NCBI GenBank assembly: GCA_020024755.1
Contig: JAHHTH010000001.1
Location: 124,001-188,000, forward strand
Direction of reading: 5' to 3'
Length of the DNA: 64,000 bases
DNA from: Mycoplasmataceae bacterium
Lineage (GTDB): Bacteria > Bacillota_I > Bacilli_A > Mycoplasmatales > Mycoplasmoidaceae
In this document: piece after piece, positions 54,954 to 64,000 of the stretch
Position numbering within the stretch: position 1 is the first letter of the stretch
Layout of the letters: every line of letters starts with the position of its first letter
Program-made: the position numbers and the translations under genes
The notes under the pieces: model-generated
What the model was told of the DNA's origin: nothing
The model's input: the letters and a program-made list of their open reading frames with translations, nothing else
Databases searched by the model: none

Positions 54954-56483
54954 ATGAAAACAAAAATTATTGTAGTAACAGGTGGGGTTTACTCATCATT
55001 AGGAAAAGGGATTGTAGCTAGTAGTATTGGTTGTATTTTAAAACACGGTAACTTCAAAATTGCTATGTTAAAACTAGACCCATATCTAAATACAGATCCT
55101 GGTTTATTAAATCCACTTCAACATGGGGAAGTTTTTATTACTGAAGATGGACAAAAAACAGACTTAGACTTAGGACATTATGAAAGATTTACTGGACTAA
55201 ATTTAACTAAGGCAGCAACACAAACTGGTGGAAAGTTGTATACTGAAATTTTGAATGATGAAAAATTAGGCAAGTATAATGGTGCAACAATTCAAATCAT
55301 TCCGCATCTAACTAATAAAATCATGGAAAAAATTGATTATGCAATTAAATCAAACAATAATCCTGATTTCTTAATCATCGAAATTGGTGGTACTGCTGGA
55401 GATATTGAATCATTAGCATTTATGGAAGCTGTGAGATTATATAATGTAAATCATAAAAACGTTATGTTTGTACACTGTTCTCCATTATTCCAATTATCAG
55501 CAAATGATGAAATAAAAACTAAGCCAACACAACATTCAGTAAAAACAATTAGAAACTTAGGTATCAATCCTAATATGCTTATCTTAAGATTTAAAGAACT
55601 TATCGGTACTCATGATAAAGAAAAATTATCATGAACATGTGACGTTCCTCAAGAAAATATCTTTGTTTCAAAAGATTGTAAATATTTATATGAAGTACCT
55701 AAAATTTTATTTGAACAAGGTATTCATAAATCAATCCTTAAATTCTTTGGTATTAAGAATTCAAAATTTGATATGAGTAACTGAAATAAATTCTTATCAA
55801 GTATTTATGCTAAAAGAACTAAGCAAGTACATGTTTGCATTTGTGGTAAATACACTGAACTTAATGACTCATATTTAAGTTTAATTGAATCGTTAAAAAT
55901 TGCATGTTATAAAAATGGAGTTGATCTTAAATTAGATTTAGTAAGTTCTAAAGATTTAACTAATGCTACATATAAGAAATTGTTATCTAAATATGATGGT
56001 TTTATTGTTCCAGATGGTGAATATAATAAAAAAGATTCTGAATCTCTTCAATGAGTTGTTAAGTACTGCCAAGAAAACAAAAAACCTTATTTTGGAATTA
56101 AGTTAGGAATGAGAGTAATGATTGATTACTTTGCAAACCTTGATAACGTAGAAACTAAAGGATTATACGAAAAGATAAATGATGATAGCCAATTCTTAGG
56201 ATTACAACCAATTACACTAGATCCAAAATCAAGACTTAATGCTATCTATAAATCAATTGCTATCGAAGAAAGACATTGAAACAACTGAATAGTCAACCCA
56301 GAAATAATTGAACAAGTTAAATCGATCAAACCTGTAGCTTTCTCAAAAGAAAATGAAATAGAAGCAATTGAATGTATTGGCAAAGAAAAATTCTTTATTG
56401 GTGTTTTATATCACCCAGAATATATATCTAAACCAAATAACCCTCATCCATTATTTAATGAATTTATTAAATCAATGTTATAG
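54954..56483 (+). CDS. pyrG: CTP synthase without glutaminase cysteine
   Basis: Encodes 509 residues, shorter than the usual 530-545. The synthetase domain is intact: VTGGVYSSLGKGIVASSI (P-loop region), LKLDPYLNTDPG, EDGQKTDLDLGHYERF and EIGGTAGDIES. In the GATase domain the nucleophile motif GICLG is changed to GIKLG, with Lys383 in place of Cys, and the oxyanion PGGFG is changed to PDGEYN. The HPE end (YHPEYIS) is kept. It should use free ammonia, not glutamine, to convert UTP to CTP. TATAAT at 54939-54944 lies nine bases before the ATG with no Shine-Dalgarno, so the message is probably leaderless. Confidence 0.93.
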
Positions 56484-56493
56484 TATAGAAATT

Positions 56494-56523
56494 AAAAGAT
56501 AGAGCGAATCTATCTTTTATTTT
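56494..56523. terminator. bidirectional terminator
   Basis: AAAAGATAG at 56494-56502 pairs with CTATCTTTT at 56510-56518, with A/T runs on both sides. It sits between convergent pyrG and the zinc-ribbon gene. Confidence 0.8.
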
Positions 56524-57021
56524 TTAGTCTACAAGTTGTTCGCTATTTTTTATATCATATCATTGTTCTAAATTAGAAACATTAGCTCATAGATAATTTT
56601 CAATTTTATTTAATATCTTAGAATCTAATGATGATTCATAACATCTAAAAGTAACACTTAATTTGAAATTAGGAGTTAATGATTTATAAAGTGAAATCAT
56701 TTTTTCTATTTCAAGCATAATTGTTACCATCATGCTTGCCTTTTTTATAAATACAATTTGTTCCATATTTGCATTTAAGTAATCTAATCTAATAGTTTCA
56801 TTATTCATATCAACAACTAAGTCATACACAAATTCTTTTTGTGTTCTTATCTTGTCTAACAAATCTAAACATTCATTAGCAATAACATTTTGATCTTTTC
56901 TGTCATAACAAGACTCACAAACATAGAAAGGAACACCGATGTTATCTAATTGAATTTCAACTAAATTCTTAGTTTGATTACAATACAAGCATTTTTCTGG
57001 AATTAATTTATCTTTATTCAT
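56524..57021 (-). CDS. small zinc-ribbon protein
   Basis: Encodes 165 residues. An N-terminal ribbon CLYC...CESC (residues about 11-38) is followed by a helical region and a C-terminal aromatic stretch (WANVSNLEQWYDI). The ribbon resembles that of the 238-aa protein at 21594. It is divergent from the DprA-like gene at 57085. Family not recognised. Confidence 0.65.
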
Positions 57022-57084
57022 AGTACTTATATTATATATAACTTCTCGAATAGGTTATAATCTAATTGATTATTAAGGATAAAA

Positions 57085-57834
57085 ATGTCAGATAATAAAA
57101 AACCAAGAATTAAAGGAAATGATAAGTTTAAAGAACTATTAATTTACTATGTCTATAAACATAAAGCTAATTGATTTAAAATTCAAAAAGCAATTGAAGA
57201 TGTAGAACCAGTTGAAGAAGAATTAACAGAAGATATCTTTGAATCATTAGAAATGGATGATTTTATTTCAATTAATGAATTAACATATCCTAATAATTTT
57301 AAAGTTGTACCATTACCACCTCTATGTACATTTATTTGAGGAGATAAAACATTATTACTAAACCCAAGTAACATTACTTCACTATGAGGTGATTTTGATG
57401 TTAATGATATGGTTAATCTTGAATTACCATTAGATAAAATATATGCAGTAATTGGTTCTAATAACAATATCGATAGAATCAAGAAAATACTTAAGCGTGG
57501 CTATAAACTAATACTTGTTGCAAACCAAGATCATGATTTCTTAATAATAAATGAATTAATTAAGGATTATAGAGGACAAGTATTATTCATTAGTGAAGTT
57601 CCAGCTAATATGTTAGATGCTCAATTATCAGATATGCAAACAAATGAAAGATTGCTATTTACAGTTGGAAATGACCAATTATCTCTTGATAACCAAATTG
57701 AATCATTTAAAAACGTTTTATTCTTTATTCCTCAAACTCCAGAAAAAACAATTATCACAGCTGATATAAATAGATTCACAGCTGAAGAAGTTACTATTTA
57801 CAATTTAACTCAATATAAAAAGAGAGTTAACTAA
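57085..57834 (+). CDS. degenerate DprA/Smf-like protein 1
   Basis: Encodes 249 residues. Parts align by eye with the DprA/Smf Rossmann core: PPLCTFIWGDKTLL (DprA: Y-P-x-L..L..G), ITSLWGDF (for V-G-S-R), GYKLILVANQD, LFISEVPAN (I-S-E-x-P) and QTNERLLFTVG (for F-P-x-R-N-R-I-I-A). The GSR and RNR signature residues are lost, so it likely no longer loads RecA on ssDNA as DprA does. It is the paralog of the gene at 61369, the two flanking the pst operon in the same orientation. Overlaps the convergent Pst permease end by four bases. Confidence 0.5.
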
Positions 57835-60038
57835 TAATTATAATTTTCAACTAATACTTTTTCTTGTAACTTTACAAGGTTTTGATATTTGATAAATTTA
57901 ACACGATAAATTTTATTGTTGTAGCAAATAAACTTAAATTGTGAAGTATTAATTTTATTTTTTGCAGCTTGTTCTTTTGTTAAATATAATGTTCTTCTAA
58001 TGATTTGAGATTTATATTTTTTAACCAATTTACTATCGCAATAAACAAAATAATTTTTAATTGATGAAAAGAAGTCTTTGATTGATCTATTAATTTGTTT
58101 TGAATTAGGTATGACATAATTTCCTACTCAAATCAAGATAATAACTATCATCAATGCAATAAAGGCACATTCATATTGAATATCAGTTGAAGCAGCTAGT
58201 GTTTTTTCACCAGCTAATTGAGCATATATTCTTGTTGTTAATGTTTGACCAGGCATCATTAATCCAATACCAGAAACAGAAGTTAAACCAGCTGTTAAAT
58301 ACAATGGTGCAGTCTCAGCCATGATTCTACCAATTGCTAATACAACTGATGACATCATTGAACGATATGCATGCTTAATTACTACTTTTCAAATAGTTTC
58401 TCACTTAGTACAACCAAGAGCATAAGCATTCATTCTAATGATTACTGGAACAGATTCTAATGCTTGTTGAAGTGTTCTAATTAAAGAAGGTAAGATAACG
58501 ATTGAGATTGTTAAAGAACCAGCTAATAAACTACGTCCCATAGTTCCATTCATACTTAAACCAAACATTTCAATAAATACTGCTAAACCAAACATCCCAA
58601 ATATAATTGAAGGACTTGATCCTAAACAATCAACAAAATACAGAATAGTTTGTCTTGCTTTTTTATTTTTAGAATATTCATTTAAATAAATAGCAATCAT
58701 TAAAGCAATTGGAATAGAAATTGCTAATGATACAAAGATAATAATTAATGTATTAACAAATGCTTGTCCAGTTGTATCTAAACCATATTTAAATGCTGTT
58801 GCATTATATCCAGTAAATCCAGGATCGCTATTATATGGTCTACACATTACATTAAATCCACCAATGATAATGTCTAAACAAATTCAAACTAAGAAACCGA
58901 AAGTTAAGAAAGTAGCTATTACTTCTCAAAACACTCATCAATAAGTTTTAAAGTTAGAGAATTTATTTTTATGTATTCTTTCTACAAAAAAGTTAGGAAG
59001 GTTAGCCTTTGGATTATAGTTTGGATTGCTTTTTTGATCAATGAATTTATTACATATAAAGTTATGAATTGTATTAGGAACTCACATTACAACATTACCA
59101 ATAACTTGTGATACTTTTGAATATCAACTAACCTTTTTATTATGTTTTCTAGTGATAAATAAAATGAATCCATTTAATAACATCACAAAGATAAATAGGA
59201 TGATTCCAAAAGTATATAAAACACCTCTCAGTGCCGCACCACCAGTTTCACTAAACATATTAGTTGCGATAACAGAACCTAATGTTCCTAAACTAGATGT
59301 TAGTGTAGCAATAATACCTTGTCCTAAAATTGAATATGATTCACTAGTCAACAGCATACTAAGAGCCATTGTTTCACCAAAAGCTCTACCAATAGCAATA
59401 ATAACTGCAACTATAACACCATTCTTAGCTTTCTTTTTGTAAACCTTATAGATACCACATGTTCTAGTTGTACCAAGAGCAATAGGATTAGTCAGTAATG
59501 TTTCATCAATACTATCATATGTGTTTAATGTAAGTGCAATAATAGTTGGCAATATCATAAATGACAGCATAATGATTGCATTAATAATTGTATAAGCACC
59601 ACTAGTACCAAAAATCCAACTAACAACTTTACCTAATGAATTAATAGCAAATAACCCAAAGATTACAGATGGAATACCACTTAATGCTTGAACAATAATA
59701 GAAGCTGTTTTTTGATATTTCTTATTTATTCTAAACTTGATAAATGTTGCTGTTTTAATTCCAATTGGAGTTGCAATCAATATTGCTCCAAATGTTAATA
59801 ATAGTGTAATTGCTATTGGACTTCATACACCAGCCTTACCTTTAGCTAAATTAAATTCAGTTGTACCTAATATATCACTTGTTCCAAATTCTTTAATCCC
59901 AGGAATTGCAGAAATAATAATAAATACAAAGATAAGTACAAATAAAACTGCTAGACCAATAGCAATTCCAAATGAAGCTCAATTTCAAATCTTATCTCTT
60001 CTCATTTTAGAAGTAACTATTTTTTTATTAATACTCAT
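57831..60038 (-). CDS. pstA: phosphate ABC transporter permease, fused PstC-PstA
   Basis: Encodes 735 residues, two permeases in one chain. The first half (residues 1-330) has the signature ALSGIPSVIFGLFAI and EAA-like IAIGRAFGETMAL; the second half (370-640) has FVDCLGSSPSIIFGMFGL and LAIGRIMAETAPLYL. About twelve membrane helices. A Lys-rich tail of 95 residues is extra. With PstS and PstB (not in the window) it imports phosphate. Start ATG at 60038 overlaps the pstS stop (TAATG), so the operon is pstS-pst(CA). A fused Pst permease is known in other mycoplasmas. Confidence 0.92.
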
Positions 60039-61180
60039 TAGTTGCCTCCTTGAGTGATTTGTGCACCGTATGTGTAATCACCCGAATCTATAGCATGGAT
60101 AGTAACATCATCCACTCATAAGTTATTATCAACTTTCATAGAATTAATTTGACTAGGATTTAATTGAGTAACGCCTACACTCTTATAAACTTCTTTCATT
60201 CATTCTTGATCATAATTGGAAAATAATCAATCTATTCAAATCTTGATATTATTATCTAAATCTTTAAGTGATACTAATGTATTTAAATTTCTTCTTCAAT
60301 TGTAAGTTCCATCTGAAAGTGCATTAGAACTTAATGTTTGTTTATTGTAAGTAGCAATCTTGAAACCGCTTTGATTAATTTCATCTCAGTTTTGCAATAT
60401 AAATCCTGTAGATAAATATCCTATCGTCCCAACTTCTTGCGCACTAATCATTTGCTTTCAAGTTTCTGATTGTGATTCCTTAGTTGATGTTGTATATCTA
60501 CCGTAATCACCAGTTAATAAAGCTTGTTTAGTTTCTTCAGGGATATTTGAAGCATTAGTAAAATTACTGTTACACATAAAGGCATCTGCTGTACCAGATT
60601 TAGATTTACCACCTGTTTTAGCATATGGATGCAATGAAACATTAGCATCTTTACCGTTTAACCCTAAATCTCCAAATGTATATGTCTTTTTCCCGGCAAA
60701 AGCATTGTAGATGTTAATGATGTTGCTATCATTTATATCAAGATCCACATCACCTTTATAAACTAAACCTATACCATCAATCCCTAAAGTAATGGTTTTT
60801 ATTTGCAAACTTGCTCAATTATCAAGCATTTTAGGATTATTTTTAATCATTTTAGTAGTAGGAGAAAAAGAAACATTACCAAATGAAGCAGTTCTATCTA
60901 GGATTTTTTCTAGTCCAGCACCAGATCCAGTAGCTTCACAGGTAACGTCAATTAATGGTTCGTCAGCAGGTTTGTTAATAGCATATGTATTAGAAAGTTT
61001 TTTCATCAAAGGAAATACTGAACTTGAACCAGTAGCATATAAAATTTGTAAATTATTTCAATTTATGGATAATAGTGTAATAGGCACTGAGATTCCAGCC
61101 ACAATACTAAGGCCTATAACAGCTTTTTTCCATTTTAATGACCTTTTTGGGTCTTTTTTTGATTTTTTTGCAGATTTCAT
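60038..61180 (-). CDS. pstS: phosphate-binding protein PstS-like, membrane anchored
   Basis: Encodes 380 residues. A basic N-terminus and one membrane helix (KAVIGLSIVAGISVPITLL, no lipobox Cys) anchor the binding domain outside. Phosphate-binding segments are recognisable: ATGSSSVFPLMKKLS (for G-S-T-x-x), EATGSGAGLEKIL and the later GKSKSGTADAF with SGT. TATAAT on the minus strand (61197-61192) lies eleven bases before the ATG without a Shine-Dalgarno. First gene of the pst operon. Confidence 0.88.
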
Positions 61181-61252
61181 AAATCACACTAATTATAACT
61201 AAAAAATAGCGAAATAAAAATTTTTTATATATTTATATATAACTTTTTGAGC

Positions 61253-61334
61253 TTGTCCATTTTTTCAATTTTTTTGGGAATAGGAATATAGTAGGGGTTA
61301 AATATGCTTTTTCAAATATAAGCTCCCCTACAAA
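61253..61334 (+). promoter_or_regulatory. shared promoter and SD-burying hairpin leader, copy 2
   Basis: The 16-base block TTGTCCATTTTTTCAA (61253-61268) is identical to copy 1 at 6596. An AATATAG box follows at about 61285. The hairpin pairs GTAGGGG (61291-61297) with CCCCTAC (61325-61331). Its 5' arm is a Shine-Dalgarno in front of the ATG at 61303, which opens a five-codon frame M-L-F-Q-I-stop. An inner stem GCTT/AAGC matches copy 1. The real gene start is at 61369 with its own AGGAG. Confidence 0.6.
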
Positions 61335-61368
61335 ATACAAATTTTAAAAAATAGGAGAATTTACAAAA

Positions 61369-62085
61369 ATGAAAAAAAATAAAGAAGAAATGAACAAGGT
61401 TATTCTGTACTTCGCTTTAAAGTACAAAGGTAACTGAGAAAAAATCTATGATGCTATCAAAGCAAAAGAAAATGTCACAATTGAACAAGTTGAAACACTT
61501 AAGAACAAATACAATGACAACTTAATCACAATTATTGACGAAAGTTATCTAAACAACTTCAAAACAATCTATATGCCTCCATTGTGCTTATTCCATGTAG
61601 GTAATAAAGATTTACTTAAAAATGAAAAAGATATAGTTTCACTTTGAGGTGACACTTCATATCAAAATTGGCTAGAAGCTGATTTAAACAAACAAAAAAC
61701 TTATGCAATTATTTATGATAATTCAATGCAAGACAATGTAGAAACACTACTTCAAATTGGTTATAAAATCATTCTAATCACAAATAATTACAAAAATAGT
61801 GATATCGGATTCTTAGCAAATTATGACAATGCTTTATTTGTCACAGAAATACCTTTTGAAGTAAAAAAGGCTGATATAGATCTTGAGCAAACTAATGAGA
61901 GATTATTGCTTGGAATCTCTCCAATATCTATGATGCTTGGGCAAAAATCACTACAATACTTTCAATATCTTGAACCTTTATTCAAGTTTGAAGGTCGCCC
62001 GATGATAGTAACTAACCTAAATGACTTTAGTCAAAACGAAATAGAACGTTTTAACATCAAATTGTATTCAAACGTACTTAATTAA
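61369..62085 (+). CDS. degenerate DprA/Smf-like protein 2
   Basis: Encodes 238 residues. It is homologous to the 249-aa protein at 57085: LK(Y/H)KGNW/ANW near the start, PPLCLFHVGNKDLL, IVSLWGD, GYKIILITNN, LFVTEIPF and QTNERLLLGIS. As in that protein, the DprA-like core lacks the GSR and RNR residues. TAGGAG lies 11 bases before the ATG. It is the gene behind copy 2 of the hairpin leader, while its paralog is not. A terminator follows. Confidence 0.5.
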
Positions 62086-62095
62086 GAAAATTTAG

Positions 62096-62136
62096 CTAGT
62101 TTTAATAGAAAATCTATTAAAACTGGTTTTTTATTG
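62096..62136 (+). terminator. rho-independent terminator
   Basis: TTTTAATAG at 62101-62109 pairs with CTATTAAAA at 62115-62123, extended outward by CTAG/CTGG-type pairs, followed by TTTTTTATT. It ends the DprA-like gene. Confidence 0.8.
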
Positions 62137-62272
62137 CTTTAATGGTAGATAAGGGATTGAAAAATTTTTAATATCGCTAATATATAAATATATTAATAAT
62201 ATACATCTTAAATTTCTTACCATTTCCGCAAAAAAGTATGCTTATAATTATATTTGTATTAGGGGGTTTATC

Positions 62273-64000
62273 ATGAAATTAGTTATTGTCGAATCAGGTG
62301 CAAAAATTAAATCAATTGAAAAATTTTTAGGGGAAGATTATAAAGTTATTGCCTCTACAGGTCATATTAGAGAACTTAAAAAGAAACCAGGGTATGGATT
62401 TAACCGTGACACATTAGAACCATGTTGAGAATTAGTACCAAAACCAAAATTTAAGGATAATCTAGAACATACTGTAGCTGAAATTAGAGCACATGCAAAA
62501 GAAGCAGATATTGTTTATCTAGCTACCGACCCCGACCGTGAAGGAGAAGCTATCTCATGACATATTTGAGATATTCTTGATGACTCATCTAAAGCAAAAT
62601 GTAAACGTATTACATTCAATGAAATTACTAAGAATGCAATTACTAATGCTATTAAATCACCACGTGATATAGACATGAATCTTGTAGAATCTCAATTTGG
62701 TCGTAGATATCTAGATCGTGTTGTTGGTTATGACTTAAGTAACCTAGTTAAATCAAAACTTAGAGCTCAAAGTGCTGGTAGAGTACAATCTGTTGCATTA
62801 TTATTCATTGTTGAAAGATATAAAGAAATTCAAAAGTTTGTGCCAAAATTCTGATGAACTATTGAATCAACATTAAAAAGTAAAAATGATATTCCAGTTT
62901 ATTTAAGAAAGATTGATGATCCTTCAATTAAACAATATGGAACAGATAAAGAAAATGATGGTAAAGATTTTAAATTCATCACTGAAGAAGATGCAAATAA
63001 AATTCTTGCTAAGTTAGGTAAGGATTACACGCTATATGCAATTGATGAACCAAAGATTGAACAAATTAAATCTTATGTTCCATTCACAACTGATTCACTT
63101 TTATCTACTGCTTTTAACAAACTACATTGATCAACTCAAAAAATTACTTCATTAGCAAACGAATTATATTCTGGGGTTGAAATTGATGGAACTATGACAG
63201 CTCTTATTTCATATCCAAGAACTGATACTAACAGATTGAATAAAGCATTTATTGCAGATTTAAGAGAATACATTAAGAATGAATTTGGTGAAGAATATGT
63301 TAACCACAATGTAAAAGAAGCTCAAGGTGGTGATTTAGTACAAGGTGCCCATGAAGGTATTAGACCAATTGATATCAACATGATACCTGAAAAACTAAAA
63401 GGTAGAATTAAAACTAAAAATCCAAAAGAATCACATGACGCTTGATTGTTATATACATTAATTTGAAACTACACTGTTGCTTCATTCATTAATCCTCCAA
63501 AATATAAGAGACACATTCTTAGATTTGAAAATAATAATCAAAAATTCTATACATCATATAGCAGATTATTCTTTAAAGGATATTACATCTTACCTTCATG
63601 AGATAAGAATGGAATTGATGCAAACATTGATCTTAGCTATTTAAAGGTTGGTGATGTATTACAAGAAGTTCCAAACAAAGGAGCTAAAGTAGTTAAACAT
63701 CAAACTGAACCACCTGCACTATATAATGAAGGTTCTTTAGTAAAAGCTTTAAAAGATGAAGGTGTTGGTCGTCCTTCAACATATGGAACAATGATTAAAA
63801 TTGTTAAGGATAGAAACTATGCTATTGTTAACAAAAATAAAAAACTTGAACCAACTGAAAAAGGAATACTTTTAATTGATAATCTAGTGAAAGAATGTAG
63901 TGAAGTTATTTCTAAAAAATATACTGCTAAGATGGAACAACAACTTGACTTAATCGCAGAAGGAAAGCAAGATTGAAAATTCTGATTTAGACAATTCTAC
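62273..64000 (+). CDS. topA: DNA topoisomerase I, 3' end outside window
   Basis: 576 residues are seen, with the rest beyond the window. The TOPRIM domain starts MKLVIVESGAKIKSIEKFLG and has the acidic triad ATDPDREGEAISWH. The catalytic tyrosine is Tyr314 in ISYPRTDTNR. GRPSTYGTMIKI is also typical of type IA topoisomerases. It relaxes negative supercoils. TATAAT at 62243-62248 and AGGGGGT upstream give a clear promoter and ribosome site. The C-terminal zinc fingers, if any, are not visible. Confidence 0.97.

Overview
The window reads as a piece of a wall-less, low-GC Mollicutes (mycoplasma-type) chromosome. TGA must be read as tryptophan: leuS, valS, hsdM, sodA, plsY and the Pst permease all run through in-frame TGA at positions where their families carry Trp (the thioredoxin active site is TGA-coded W-C-G-P-C), while TGG is rare. 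Base composition is strongly AT-rich, genes are packed with short gaps or TAATG overlaps, and many surface proteins have an N-terminal anchor plus a C-terminal membrane helix. I cannot fix the species.

Layout. 1-7.5 kb: a hypothetical gene, a large surface protein behind a structured leader, two multi-pass membrane proteins, a Fic protein with operator-like repeats, and a pair of small paralogous proteins behind an unusual hairpin leader. 7.5-17.3 kb: proteostasis and translation block (tig, lon, leuS, a J-domain paralog, dnaJ, grpE) ending in a superoxide dismutase, which is uncommon in mycoplasmas. 17.4-23.9 kb: four minus-strand accessory genes (a 735-aa unknown, an OLD-type ATPase-TOPRIM protein, a zinc-ribbon protein, a DUF4143-type ATPase) and a tandem repeat. 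24-25.1 kb: L21 leader, rplU, prp, rpmA. 25.2-39 kb: surface and membrane proteins, a Cof-type HAD phosphatase, trxA, a membrane-tethered coiled-coil protein ending in a catalytically dead EIIA-Glc domain, and several unknowns. 39-49.7 kb: a defence-island-like block with a 1156-aa SIR2/AbiH-like protein, a divergent protein with a HEPN-type Rx4H motif, and hsdM-hsdS-hsdR of a type I restriction-modification system. 49.7-56.5 kb: core genes plsY, upp, a UPF0154 protein, ysxC, valS and a pyrG whose glutaminase cysteine is replaced by lysine. 56.5-62.1 kb: a zinc-ribbon protein and a pstS-pst(CA fusion) operon flanked by two degenerate DprA-like paralogs. 62.3 kb to the end: topA, cut by the window edge.

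Themes. (1) Two loci 55 kb apart, the small-protein pair and one DprA-like gene, share the same promoter-like block and a hairpin that buries a strong Shine-Dalgarno and an upstream AUG; the stem bases differ but pair in both copies. (2) The two accessory blocks hold candidate antiphage modules (OLD plus an unknown partner; SIR2-like plus HEPN-like beside type I R-M), several with inverted repeats on their promoters. (3) Around ten genes have a -10 box only 6-11 bases before the start codon and no Shine-Dalgarno, implying leaderless mRNAs. (4) Several enzyme domains appear to be kept without their catalytic residues (EIIA, CTP synthase glutaminase, DprA). No tRNA, rRNA or CRISPR array was seen.
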